This document shows positions 21,112 to 30,922 of a stretch of DNA of 64,000 nt, piece after piece (position 1 is the first letter of the stretch; each line of letters begins with the position of its first letter). Below the pieces are notes generated by a model, which searched no databases, had not been told where the DNA came from, and saw only the letters and a list, made by a program, of their open reading frames with translations. The position numbers were made by a program, and so were the translations under genes. This DNA comes from Nothophoma quercina (taxonomy: Eukaryota > Ascomycota > Dothideomycetes > Pleosporales > Didymellaceae). Location of the stretch: the NCBI GenBank assembly GCA_021642125.1, contig JAKIXB010000010.1:868001-932000 (forward strand). Direction: 5' to 3'.

Positions 21112-21724
21112 GTTGTTGTTTTGTTCCTCGATCTTCGGTGGATATGCGATTGGGAGATGCTCGGCTATACGAGCAAGGCGAGAAGAAAGTGAGGTAGCAA
21201 TGGTTGTGATGCTTTCCGAAAGGCTTGAGGGGCCTTTATGGGATTGCTTTGTCAGTTGGTGCTTGTTTAGTAATTATTGGTGTTGTAATACTGGAGCCGA
21301 AGCTCGCCATTATACACAAGATGTGCATATGTGATACCGATAAAGCCGAGTGACGCAATTGATGGTTACCCCTCTCGCAACGCTTACCCAAGCAATCAGA
21401 CATCCATTGCGTTGCAAAGAATTTGTGTATGTATTACTATGGAAATTACCGATGTGGTCTATAAGCCCCTCCGTAATCCCAGCTCTGACCGAGTCACTAA
21501 AGTAATTGTCATTGAATGGGTATTTTCTGTTACCACAAACGGCTGCTCATGAAAATCGCATCGCTATGCATAGGGTATAAAACTGGCTTGCTCAGGAAGG
21601 TTTCGAAGGATGGTATGCAGACATTAGAGTCGAGGAACATAGGGAAGGGATGGAGTCTAATGACGCAAGAGCACTTTCGAGCACCTGAGCCACTGCAGAC
21701 CCAGAGTCAGAGGTCAACGACAGA
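21112..21724. other. intergenic, no gene seen
   Basis: About 610 bp with the SDR promoter at the left and the 3' end of the taspase-like gene at the right. No coding frame or motif recognised. Confidence 0.5.
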
Positions 21725-23731
21725 CTATCCGACTTGTCTTTGACGTGGCATGGTTTTCGTCCTCTTACGGGTCTTGTAGGACATGAAGCGGCCACCTTGC
21801 GCAATCTGTCCGTTGCCGTTGCTTCGAGACATGGTGCACTTAGGAACATCGTCGTCTGACGACATGGAAGCAAGGGCGAAAGAGTCGGTGTTGTGGCCAT
21901 AGAAGAGCATGATGCCAGTACGCATCTTCTTCACACCTAGAATGCCGATGGCGCCGGCTGAGTTGCTGTTCTTGACACTCGAGTGACCCATAAACTCATT
22001 TTCGATCATCGACCGAAGAGCCTCGTCCTCAGTCACTTCAGTGTACGCGCCACCCTTGTCCTTTCTGACGCTCTGATACAGTCGCTCCGCGCAGGTCGTC
22101 GCTGCCATCGTAGTTGCCATATGCTCGCCTGTACCGCTGGTGACGATTGCAACAGAGGTCTGCTCAGTATCATCAGAGTCCAGGGGGATCACAGCAGCGC
22201 CAACACCGACGAGAGCCGCAGGTCCAACTCGACCACGGTACTTCATACCAATACCACCCGACGAAGCACCACAGGCGATACGACCCCAGCTGTCTATGGC
22301 AATAGCTCCAACAGTATCGGTGATGTGATCAGGCTTATCTTCATCTGGCGATAGAACCCTTTTCGGAACAGGAAACAGAAGATCGTTGTGCTTGACGTAG
22401 TCCATGGTGGCCTTTATACGTGTGGAGGCATCTTCATCCACAGGGATATCAAGAAGGTTCTCTTTGACTGTGCTGGCAGGAGGAACAGCAGGCTGAGGTG
22501 CTTTGACAGTTTCCTCACTCGCGACCGAGCTGACCTCCTCGTTTGAACCATCACCCCATATCTTGCGTGCGCTTGAACCATTCGTGGACACACGAGGTAT
22601 GTCCTCCATCTCGGCGTCCTCCAGGATCTGTTCAGATGTGGGGGCTCGGTTTGCCCTGAACTGGCCGAGAGTCGGCACCTTCTGTGTGCTGTTGATAAAA
22701 GCGCTGCGCGAAGACTCCGTGACAGTGGGTAAGCCAAGGCCGCCAGGAACTGATGTTGGGACTGACGTGTCGGGGGATGACGTGCGATCATCACTGAGCC
22801 AGGATACAGATGAGAGTCCGGAAGTCGGTGCTGGTTCAGACGGTGTGCTTGAAGTGTTTTCTGTCGAGTAGTATAGCGACTCTTCATCAGGTTCCGGCGA
22901 TGACTGTAGCATAGATGGATGACCGCGGAGTAAATCGTTCATGTGCCTCTGGCGGATGCTGGTGTGTTCTTCTTCGTCTTCGGGTGCAACGTCGGGTCGC
23001 AGACGATAGCAGGAAGGGTGTTGCCCCGTCCTTCTTGCTTTCTTCTCGGCTGTCTTGAGGTCCGCCCGCCAGCGAAGCCATCTTTCTTTCGCAGCAGGAG
23101 AGACGAGTGCATCGTGAGGAAGAACGGGCATGCCCTGCTCCGCCGCAAACTCAGTCGCTCCCTGGGCGCACAGAAGATTCGGTGGAACGCGTCGAAGGGT
23201 CAGCGGCTTGCTGGTGTGCTCGTAGACCATACGTGCTAATGAGATGGGGTTCTTGATTTCTGCGCAACTCAGTATTCATACTGCATGAGGTTAGGCGTCA
23301 CATACGAGCAACTGCGCCGACAGCTCCACTGCGCCCAAAGTGATCTACAATCGACGCATCGCACTCCACAACTCCGTCCATGGCAAGGTTGCTTCCGTAG
23401 CCGGCATTGGTGATCTCTCGGTCTTCGAGCAGCTTGATGGCAGCTTCTATGGCATCAACGGCGGTGCCACCGTTCTTCATGATGCACATGGCAATGGCAG
23501 CGGCGCTATGAGATATCAGCGATTGGGCTCATCGTACGTAGCCTTCGGAGATAGAACCTACTCATTGCATGCTTCCAGATGTATCCTCTCGTTCTGATGA
23601 CTGTGATACCCTGCACCTGCATGGACGTAAATGGCGCAGACTTCATCGTTGGGCGGCGGGCTACGCGTCGCTCTTCGTACAAGTTGCTCAGCAGTGTAGG
23701 CACCATCATAGTGGCGAGTGGAAGCCGACAT
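21725..23731 (-). CDS. taspase-like threonine aspartase (Ntn hydrolase)
   Basis: Exons 23731-23562, 23505-23306 and 23259-21725; introns of 56 and 46 bp; product about 634 residues. The N-terminal part has asparaginase-2 features: YVHAGAGYHS, HLEACNDAAAIAMC, GGTAVDAIEAAIKLLED and NAGYGSNLAMDGVVECDAS. The nucleophile is expected at the Thr in ITDTVGAIAIDSWG (about residue 439), the site where this family autocleaves between Asp and Thr. GRIACGASSGGIGMKYRGRVG follows, with the substrate-binding region. Between the halves lies a ~250-residue Ser/Thr/Glu-rich insertion that is probably disordered. Taspase-type enzymes cut after Asp in nuclear proteins; whether the fungal member is a protease or an amidase is not known from sequence. 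It shares the upstream region with ARP3. Confidence 0.85.
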
Positions 23732-24500
23732 GTCCTTAGAGAAGGAGAAGTGTCGACGGAAGCGCTGGAATCGCGAACCCAGACTTCAATAGAAGCGTTT
23801 TTCTAAGACTTTGCGAAGACAATTGTCGAGATTCGATAAGAGTAAGGGCTCGGCAGCTGCAGCAGTAGTTTTATCGCAAAGCTCGAGGGTTCGCGAGTGA
23901 CTTGGTGAATTGAACTGCGTTAAAGAGGCAGTCAAGAGCTCATAAGGCAGAAATAGGTCGAAGTTGAGAAGAGCACTTAGGTGAGAGGTGAAAGACGCTG
24001 AGAGTGACGTAAGATGAGGAATGGAAATGAATGAGAGTCGGGGTCACGAAGTGGGAGAGCGTCCACTGTGTGAGCGGTGTGGTGATGAGCGAGAATGCTC
24101 GATGAGGGCTGGTGGTCAGTAAGAGAGATCAAAGGCAAGGCCGCGTTGGCAGTGCAAATGGCAGCTCCTTCCCCACGAGCTACTCAGGCCATGTGGCGGC
24201 AGAACATCATCTCTCTGCTGTGTATTGACGGCTACAAACACAACGACATTGACTGAAATGCGCGAAAGAAGGAACGAGCATGTTTAGCTCGAGCGCAAAG
24301 ACCTGAAGAGCTCCCCCGCGCCGTCTCTGTCGTCCGCTCCGCCCCGCCCTTGGCGCGCATCAGAGCAGCCAACGTACCGCCATTCCATTCCAAGGCTGCT
24401 AACGAACACCCCTCCACACCTCTCCGCGCCCATACACCATTGCCAGCGGGCAACTTCTGCATAGCTCCAGCACGCGAGTGTACCGCACACAACCGCAGAG
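23732..24500. other. divergent promoter region
   Basis: 770 bp between the start codons of the taspase-like gene and ARP3. A purine-rich (gtgagag/gagaag) part lies near 23900-24100. No gene recognised; likely holds both promoters and leaders. Confidence 0.5.
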
Positions 24501-26038
24501 ATGGCGTCTCAAACCCCCGCCGTTGTCATGGACAAGTAAGCTCCTAGCTGCCTGTGGGCCCTTGCATAGCGATTGAGTACTGACGGATGCCTGCAGCGGT
24601 ACGGGATACTCGAAGCTCGGTATGCACACCAGTATCTACAACTACATGTGCATATAGTAACAGCATGCCCCAGGTTTCGCCGGCAACGACTCCCCCTCCT
24701 TCGTCTTCCCCACCGCCATAGCCACGCGCGGCCCAACAGGCGGCGGCGGCGCGTCCGGCTCTGGCCGTCCAGCAGTTGCGAACAAGCCTTCATTCTTGAC
24801 AGGCGGTGCTGGTCCCAGCGGTCACCTGTCGGGGAAACGTGGTACTGAGGATCTGGACTTCTTCATTGGTGACGAAGCTCTCTCGGCCGCAGGAGGCTCC
24901 GGCTATGGCATCAACTACCCCATCAGGCATGGCCAGATCGACAACTGGGTACGAATGGACAAGTCCATGCTAGAACGCGGTATACTGATGCGCGGCAGGA
25001 TCTCATGGAGCGCTTCTGGTCCAACTCGATATTCAAGTACCTCAGAGTTGAGCCCGAGGACCACCACTTCCTCCTGACGGAGCCCGTAAGATGCGCTGTT
25101 GGTCATCCTTGGGGTGCACAACTAACACCACGCAGCCACTGAACCCTCCGGAGAACCGCGAAGCCACCGCCGAAATCATGTTCGAGTCGTTCAACGTTGC
25201 CGGTCTTTACATTGCCGTACAGGCTGTGCTCGCCCTCGCTGCTTCTTGGACCAGCTCGAAGGTCCAGGATCGATCGCTCACTGGTACTGTCATCGACTCT
25301 GGTGCCGGTGTCACCCACGTTATCCCTGTCGCCGAAGGCTACGTCATTGGCTCCTCGATCAAGAGTGTACCTATTGCTGGTCGCGACATCACGCAATTCG
25401 TTCAGTCGCTGCTCCGAGAGCGTGGCGAGTCTGACTCGTCCCTTGCGACCGCCGAGCGCATCAAGGAGGAATACTGCTACGTCTGCCCGGATATCGTCAA
25501 GGAGTTTGCGCGCTACGATCGTGAGTCGGACGACAGGTTTAAGCAGCATACCGTCACCTACGCGAATGGAAAGACCACCACCGTCGACGTCGGCTACGAG
25601 CGTTTCCTTGCGCCCGAGATCTTCTTCAACCCTGAGATCTACTCCTCCGACTTCCTCACTCCTCTCCCTACGATTGTCGACAACGTCATCCAGACCTCGC
25701 CCATCGACGTACGAAGAGGATTGTACAAGAACATTGTCTTGTCTGGTGGTTCGACACTTTACAAGGACTTTGGCCGCCGCCTACAGCGTGACATCAGGCA
25801 TTTGGTAGACGCCCGCATCAAGGCTTCGGAAGCACGCAGCGGAGGAGCCAAGAGTGGTGGTCTTGACGTACAGGTCATTACACACAAGAGGCAAAGACAC
25901 GGCCCATGGTTCGGTGGATCCCTGCTTGGTCAGACACCTGAGTTCAGAAGTTACTGCCACACCAAGGCAGAGTACGACGAGATTGGTCCCAGCATTGTCC
26001 GACGATTCGCGCTGCTGGGTGGGCCTGGTAGCACCTAG
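24501..26038 (+). CDS. ARP3: actin-related protein 3 (Arp2/3 complex)
   Basis: Five exons: 24501-24535, 24597-24619, 24674-24948, 24999-25085 and 25136-26038; introns 50-61 bp; product about 440 residues. The spliced start reads PAVVMDNGTGYSKLGFAGND, the actin-fold phosphate-1 loop. Later landmarks are NYPIRHGQIDNWDLMERFW, FLLTEPPLNPPENREATAEI, TVIDSGAGVTHVIPVAEGY (phosphate-2 loop), NIVLSGGSTLYKDFGRRLQ and the C-terminal GPSIVRRFALLGGPG. These match Arp3 and not Arp2 or actin. Arp3 with Arp2 nucleates branched actin at endocytic patches. The gene has four introns packed in the first 640 bp, including a 23-nt second exon, while the rest is one long exon. Confidence 0.95.
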
Positions 26039-26241
26039 ACGAAGGAGTAGGGGAGGACGCGAGTGTAGAAGCAGCTTGCTGAGCACCAAAGCGATTATTG
26101 CACAAAATCTAAGAATCGACATATTCAAGCAAACGTTCGTTCCTTTGGTGATATGAGTGATGCAATATGTATGGGGGAGAAAGAAGAAGGAAACGCCACC
26201 CATGCGTACGTAAAATCCGATCCCATAAGCAATTAGACCGC

Positions 26242-28044
26242 TTACGCCGATGTGACTTGAAGACTGCCATTTGGCGCAACCGTTCCATTCTCCTCCGCCT
26301 TTTTCACCTCCTTCCTCTTCAGCACAGCAACGCCCTCGACGTGGCCGGTCTGTGGGAAGAAGTCGAACCCTACTAGGCTCTCCATCTCATAGCAGCCCTC
26401 TCCCGATCCAAAGCCGCCATCAACACCCTTCATTCCACCAACCAACACTCCGATATCGCGCGCCTGGGTGTGCACATTGCAGCTCACATACACCACCCTC
26501 GCGGGGCCGTACTGCACCAACTGCCGCAGGAAAGACTCATCACACCCCTTCCGCGGCGGATCGAGCATAACAACCGTCTCCTCAGCAGGACTCTCAATGC
26601 TGGCAAACAACTTACTCGCATCCGCAGCAATGAATCGTGCACGGTCAGGCGTCAAGCCGTTGATTTCTGCATTCTCCGTCGCGCTCTTGATGCTTGAGGA
26701 GCTCACATCTATGCCTAGCGACGACTTGAACAGGGAAGATAATGTGATGGTAAACAGCCCCGAGCCCGAGTACGCGTCGATGAGGTAGTTGATGTTGTGG
26801 CTTCCTTGCGGGAGGATGTGCTCGCGGATGTACTGCGTGAATGGCGGGAGGATGGAGTTGTTGTTCTGGAAAAAGGAGCCGGCAGGGTTGACGAATTGGA
26901 AGTCGTCGATGTATTCTGTCGTGCGCGCGTTGGGGTCTGTGACGCATGTTTTGCGGTGGACGTGCGGGCCTCTGTCCTCGTCGACGGCGAGCGGGTCGTC
27001 CTTCTCCACCTCGGGATTGTACTGGTCCTTCGGTATCCGTTGGGTGTTCTCTCGTAGGAGGATGGTGGCGCCTTTGCGGTATGTGGATAATGTGTCGACA
27101 ACGCGTTGGCGCTCGCGCTTATTGCCTGCACGTACGGCGTCGGTGCCAATTGGGCAGTCTTCGATGTCCATGGTTATTCGCGTGCCCTTCTTCATGAAAC
27201 CGATGGCGGGGACTTCTTTGAAAGAGCGTTTGATGCCGTTGCGACCGTCGCTGCGGCGGGCGTCTGGGGGTCCATCAAAATGGGGTGTGAGTTTAGTGCG
27301 GTATCCGTACTGGAGGGGCGAGCCAATTGTGTGGCCAATTGTGGGAATGAGTTCTGGCGGGAGATTGGAGAAGTTCTTGTATGCACGCTCGACGATAGAC
27401 TTCTTGTGCTGAAGTTGGTAGTCGTAAGGTAGCATCTGGAACTGGCACCCTGAACATTTCGAGAAGTAGGGGCACTTTACGAGAGATTCGTCGCGGTGCG
27501 GCGAGGGCTTGCTGACTTTGACGAAATCGGCCATGGAGTACTTCTCCTTCTCGAAGTGCTTGAAGATCTTCGCTGTGACGGTGTCTCCGGGTGCTGTGAA
27601 TGGGACGGCATAGACTTGATCTGAATCCGATCCTTCCTGGAACCCAAGACCATCTCCTGTAGACGAGAGCTCTCTGATGGTAACCTCGATCTCGCTGAGC
27701 TTTTCTGGCAATTTCGTCGAGACCTCTTTCCCTTCTCTTTCTAGATGCAATTTCTGAATCAGAGCAGTGACGTCTTCCAGCAAAACTTCTTCAGTGCTTC
27801 CGTTGGTTTTCAAGATTTTACTGCCCACAGCATGGCCGTTCTTCATTCTCTTGTTCTTGAACCTGTAGCTTCCCCGTGACTCTTCCTCGCTCCGCAACGG
27901 GGTCTCAAACTGCCTCTTTGCGCCATTGCTCTCGATGGGCGCCACGTTGTCTGCTGATGAAGCCATGTTGTATCGTGCTGTTTGAGCAAGGCTCCGGCTC
28001 GTCCAAAGCGTCCGTAGCGGTCGTGACAAAGCCCGGGTGAACAT
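26242..28044 (-). CDS. TRM2: tRNA (uracil-5-)-methyltransferase, TrmA/RlmD family
   Basis: Single exon of about 600 residues from ATG 28044. The N-terminus (MFTRALSRPLRTLWTSRSLA) could be a mitochondrial presequence, with an in-frame ATG about 26 residues on that could give a nuclear/cytosolic form. A TRAM-like segment (EVTIRELSSTGDGLGF) precedes a cysteine cluster CPYFSKCSGCQFQ that resembles the iron-sulfur site of this family. The SAM-binding motif is DAYSGSGLFTITLS, LDPPRKGCDESF is the substrate-site motif, and YVSCN holds the catalytic Cys. Trm2 makes ribothymidine at position 54 of tRNA. It is head-to-head with uS5m, 219 bp between starts. Confidence 0.9.
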   Translation of the reverse strand: MFTRALSRPLRTLWTSRSLAQTARYNMASSADNVAPIESNGAKRQFETPLRSEEESRGSYRFKNKRMKNGHAVGSKILKTNGSTEEVLLEDVTALIQKLHLEREGKEVSTKLPEKLSEIEVTIRELSSTGDGLGFQEGSDSDQVYAVPFTAPGDTVTAKIFKHFEKEKYSMADFVKVSKPSPHRDESLVKCPYFSKCSGCQFQMLPYDYQLQHKKSIVERAYKNFSNLPPELIPTIGHTIGSPLQYGYRTKLTPHFDGPPDARRSDGRNGIKRSFKEVPAIGFMKKGTRITMDIEDCPIGTDAVRAGNKRERQRVVDTLSTYRKGATILLRENTQRIPKDQYNPEVEKDDPLAVDEDRGPHVHRKTCVTDPNARTTEYIDDFQFVNPAGSFFQNNNSILPPFTQYIREHILPQGSHNINYLIDAYSGSGLFTITLSSLFKSSLGIDVSSSSIKSATENAEINGLTPDRARFIAADASKLFASIESPAEETVVMLDPPRKGCDESFLRQLVQYGPARVVYVSCNVHTQARDIGVLVGGMKGVDGGFGSGEGCYEMESLVGFDFFPQTGHVEGVAVLKRKEVKKAEENGTVAPNGSLQVTSA

Positions 28045-28263
28045 GCAGACTCTCACAGGCTGCTCACAAAAAAGTTCAGGTTAGTCACTGTAAAGGGAAA
28101 GGCGGCGATTGGCTAGCGCTGGGGATGCATGTTGCCAAGCCATACTTTTCATCGGAGGCTCGAACTTGACCACAAGGTGCTGAGGGATTGCAGCACGCGC
28201 AGATCAGCCCGCCCACCCCTTCCACCGCCCCAATTGGCCTCCATCGGGACGGCATCCAGCACA

Positions 28264-29603
28264 ATGAGCGTCTGCCGGCCTGCGCGATGTCTCTTCGCCA
28301 AAGCGACGGCGACTGCGCTGCCTAAGCCGACGCCGCAGCGCTCCTTCCACTCGTCGGCGCCGCGAGAAGCCCGCAAGCGACGGTCGCACTACCCCTCGAT
28401 CAAGGCGGAGGATCTGAAGCAGCTGAACGAGCTGGCCGAGGCCGAGTACCCCAAGTACGACAGGTCCGAGGTCAGCCTGCTGGAGAAGCAGTACACGCCC
28501 GCGCAGATTGCGGCCATCAAGGCGGCCGAGAGCACCATCGATGCCCGCGACCTCTACACGCAGGCGTCGCAGCGGACCGACCCGTGGCGGCTGCCGTACG
28601 AGGACACGCTGGCCGAGGTCGACCCTGTGACGGACCACCCGGAGAAGCTGGACGGCAGCAGCATCCCGGGCAGGCTGTCGTTCCGCGAGGCCAACGAGGT
28701 CGAGCGCGACGCCAACATTGCCCGCGTCGCCAACGAGCAGCTCGCCAAGATGTACCCCGACGGCCTCCCCGAGGGCCAGCTGGACCCGGTCGAGCAGCAG
28801 AAGCTGCAGGACGCCATGGAAGCCGCCCTCACACAGGCCACCTTCGACCCGCGCAGCTCCTTCACCTCCAGCAACCAGGCCGCCCTCGACTCGCTCGCCG
28901 ACCCGCGCCACTCCATCATCGCCCCCGACCTGCCGCGCCTCGAGAACCGCATGGCCCGCCAGACGCGCCGCCTCAGCACCGAGGAGGAGGAAGACCCGCG
29001 CCAGAAGCGCCTGCTGCAATACATGGGCTGGGACAAGAACCAGCTGAAGAAGATCCGCACCAAGACGCTGGTCGCCCACAGCGTCACCAACCAGACGCGC
29101 ATGGGCAAGATCCGCAGCATGTACTACCTGACCATTGCGGGCAACCAGGACGGCCTGCTGGGCGTGGGCGAGGGCAAGAGTGTGGAGCCCGAAGAAGGCC
29201 GCAAGCAGAGCATCATGAGCGCCATCAGGAACATGAAGCCCGTGCCGCGGTACGAGAACAGGACCACGTTTGGCGATCTGGAGAGGAAGGTTGGCGCGAC
29301 CAAGGTCCAGCTGTTTGCCCGGCCGCCAGGTGAGATGCCACACCCACTGAAGACTACTCTGGCCTCGCACTAACACCAACAGGCTTCGGTCTCCGCACCC
29401 AGCACCTGATCTTCGAGCTCGCCCGCGCCGCCGGCCTGCAAGATCTCGCCGCCAAGACCCCGCGCTCACGAAACAAGATGAACGTCATCAAGGCGACATG
29501 GGAAGCCCTGACAGAGCAGAGGTTACCAGACGAGATTGCACGCGCGCGGGGGAAGAAGCTGGTCGACGTACGGAAAGTGTACTACGGCGGCAGTGTGCAC
29601 TAG
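28264..29603 (+). CDS. MRPS5: mitochondrial ribosomal protein uS5m
   Basis: Exons 28264-29329 and 29383-29603 with a 53-bp intron (gtgaga...actaacaccaacag); product about 428 residues. ATG 28264 opens a mitochondrial presequence (MSVCRPARCLFAKATATAL). The N-terminal ~270 residues are fungal-specific, charged and Gln/Ala-rich. The uS5 domain starts near residue 275 with TNQTRMGKIRSMYYLTIAGN and continues through GVGEGKS, PVPRYENRTTFGDLERK and VQLFARPPGFGLRTQHLIFE. It is a small-subunit mitoribosome protein in the decoding region. Codon third positions are extremely GC-rich compared with the neighbours, so a long antisense frame appears across the gene; I regard that as a shadow. Confidence 0.93.
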
Positions 29604-29828
29604 ACGAAGGACGTGTATGATAGATAAAGAAGGATTGGGCTAGACATCTGCGAGCGTGTTGTACCATATGCAGACCACATTGCATTGGGTTGGAGCATTG
29701 TAGCATGTAGGAACTTGTATCATATATCTACTTCTGCAAAAAAAAAGTCGAACGGGGGTATCATGTCTCCATCTCTTCGTGACTCTCTTCCTCCCTCTCT
29801 CTCTCTAATGGCTGCGACCATCATTCTA

Positions 29829-30266
29829 CTAGAAACTCTCCCCCTCGACCGTCCCCTCGCCCTCCTGCCCATTCTCCTGGATCTGCTGATTCAACACAAT
29901 ACTATACACACTCGCCTTGAGCAGCGTAAACACAAGACTCGTCTTCCTCTCCAGCCCTCGTAGACCGTCGAGTATCGCCGCGCTCGGCTTGTCGCTGAGT
30001 TCGCTCAACAATGTGCTCATCTGTGGAGACAATCAGCACCTCCTGCAGGGAAGTGAATCCCCATGGAAGGTCCACACAATCGCGTGAAGAGGAGGAGGAG
30101 GAGGAGGAATAGGAGAGGAGGGCGGTTGACATACATCGTTCAGGTTCCCAAGCAACCGCGCGTATTCGTCGAGCACTTCCTGCTCCAGCGGGCTAAGGGA
30201 CTCCTCGTCCTCGAACCCCCCTGTATGACTCGCCGTCGATGCCTGGAAGTCTTGTGTGTCCGCCAT
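29829..30266 (-). CDS. DAD3: DASH complex subunit Dad3
   Basis: Exons 30266-30135 and 30020-29829, intron 114 bp (gtatgt...ctccacag) containing a GGA/TCC-rich microsatellite; product about 107 residues. LSPLEQEVLDEYARLLGNL followed by LSELSDKPSAAILDGLRGLE and TSLVFTLLKASVYSIVL is the Dad3 signature and covers almost the whole protein. Dad3 is one of ten subunits of the DASH/Dam1 ring that couples fungal kinetochores to microtubule plus ends. Size matches the family. An upstream GTG-initiated extension is ignored because ATG 30266 gives the family's usual N-terminus. Confidence 0.93.
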
Positions 30267-30922
30267 GTTTCCCGTCACTATATCCCCTCTTGCCCTCTTG
30301 CTTCCCCGTGTGTTTTGTAGCCGTTCGTGCGTTGCTTAGTCGGAAGGTCAGGAGCGCTGGGGGGTGGTTTCGCAATTATCACTGAATTCAAAAGTGAGAT
30401 AGTTACGAGTCTCGTGGATTCCCTCGTTGTGTGGAGTCCTTGAGGAGGTTGCTACGTTTGTTGCTGTTGTTCCAAGCAGTCGCGGGCAGCGCGGGGAAGA
30501 CGCGACCTCCGATTGATCAATCCTTGGCATCATCTTTACCATCACCATCACAACTCAGTTGCACAAAGACCACAATTCATTCACATGCGTGCTATTGCTA
30601 TTTGTCATGCACAATACTGTCCTCTCCCTACCGTCGCTCGCAGATTGCCCCATCTCCACTGTAATGAGCTCCCATCAACAATGAACGCTCCTAATGATGA
30701 CAACGCCAAAGAATTTTACAGGACACTCGTGACTCTTTGTAGAATAAAGCGCCCGAGACCAATGCTCCAACAAACGCCATTGCCGTGAGAAGAGCCCAGA
30801 TCTATCAGCCATAGTAAATGAGTGGAGCTGAGAGTAACGCATCAGAACGCCTCCCATATCGATATGTAGAAAGTAAATGCAAGTTCTTGGAACGTGAGGT
30901 AGTAATCAGATCACGACTGGAA
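30267..30922. other. intergenic, no gene seen
   Basis: 650 bp: DAD3 promoter on the left, 3'UTR of the kinase gene on the right. Short frames only. Confidence 0.5.

Noticed and set aside
28204..29469. 421-codon minus-strand frame opposite uS5m
   Set aside because: It mirrors the GC-rich uS5m codons, is Gly/Ala/Arg/Leu-biased with no domain, and opposes a well-identified gene.
30089..30112. GGA microsatellite in the DAD3 intron as a functional element
   Set aside because: A short simple repeat in an intron; nothing suggests more than slippage.
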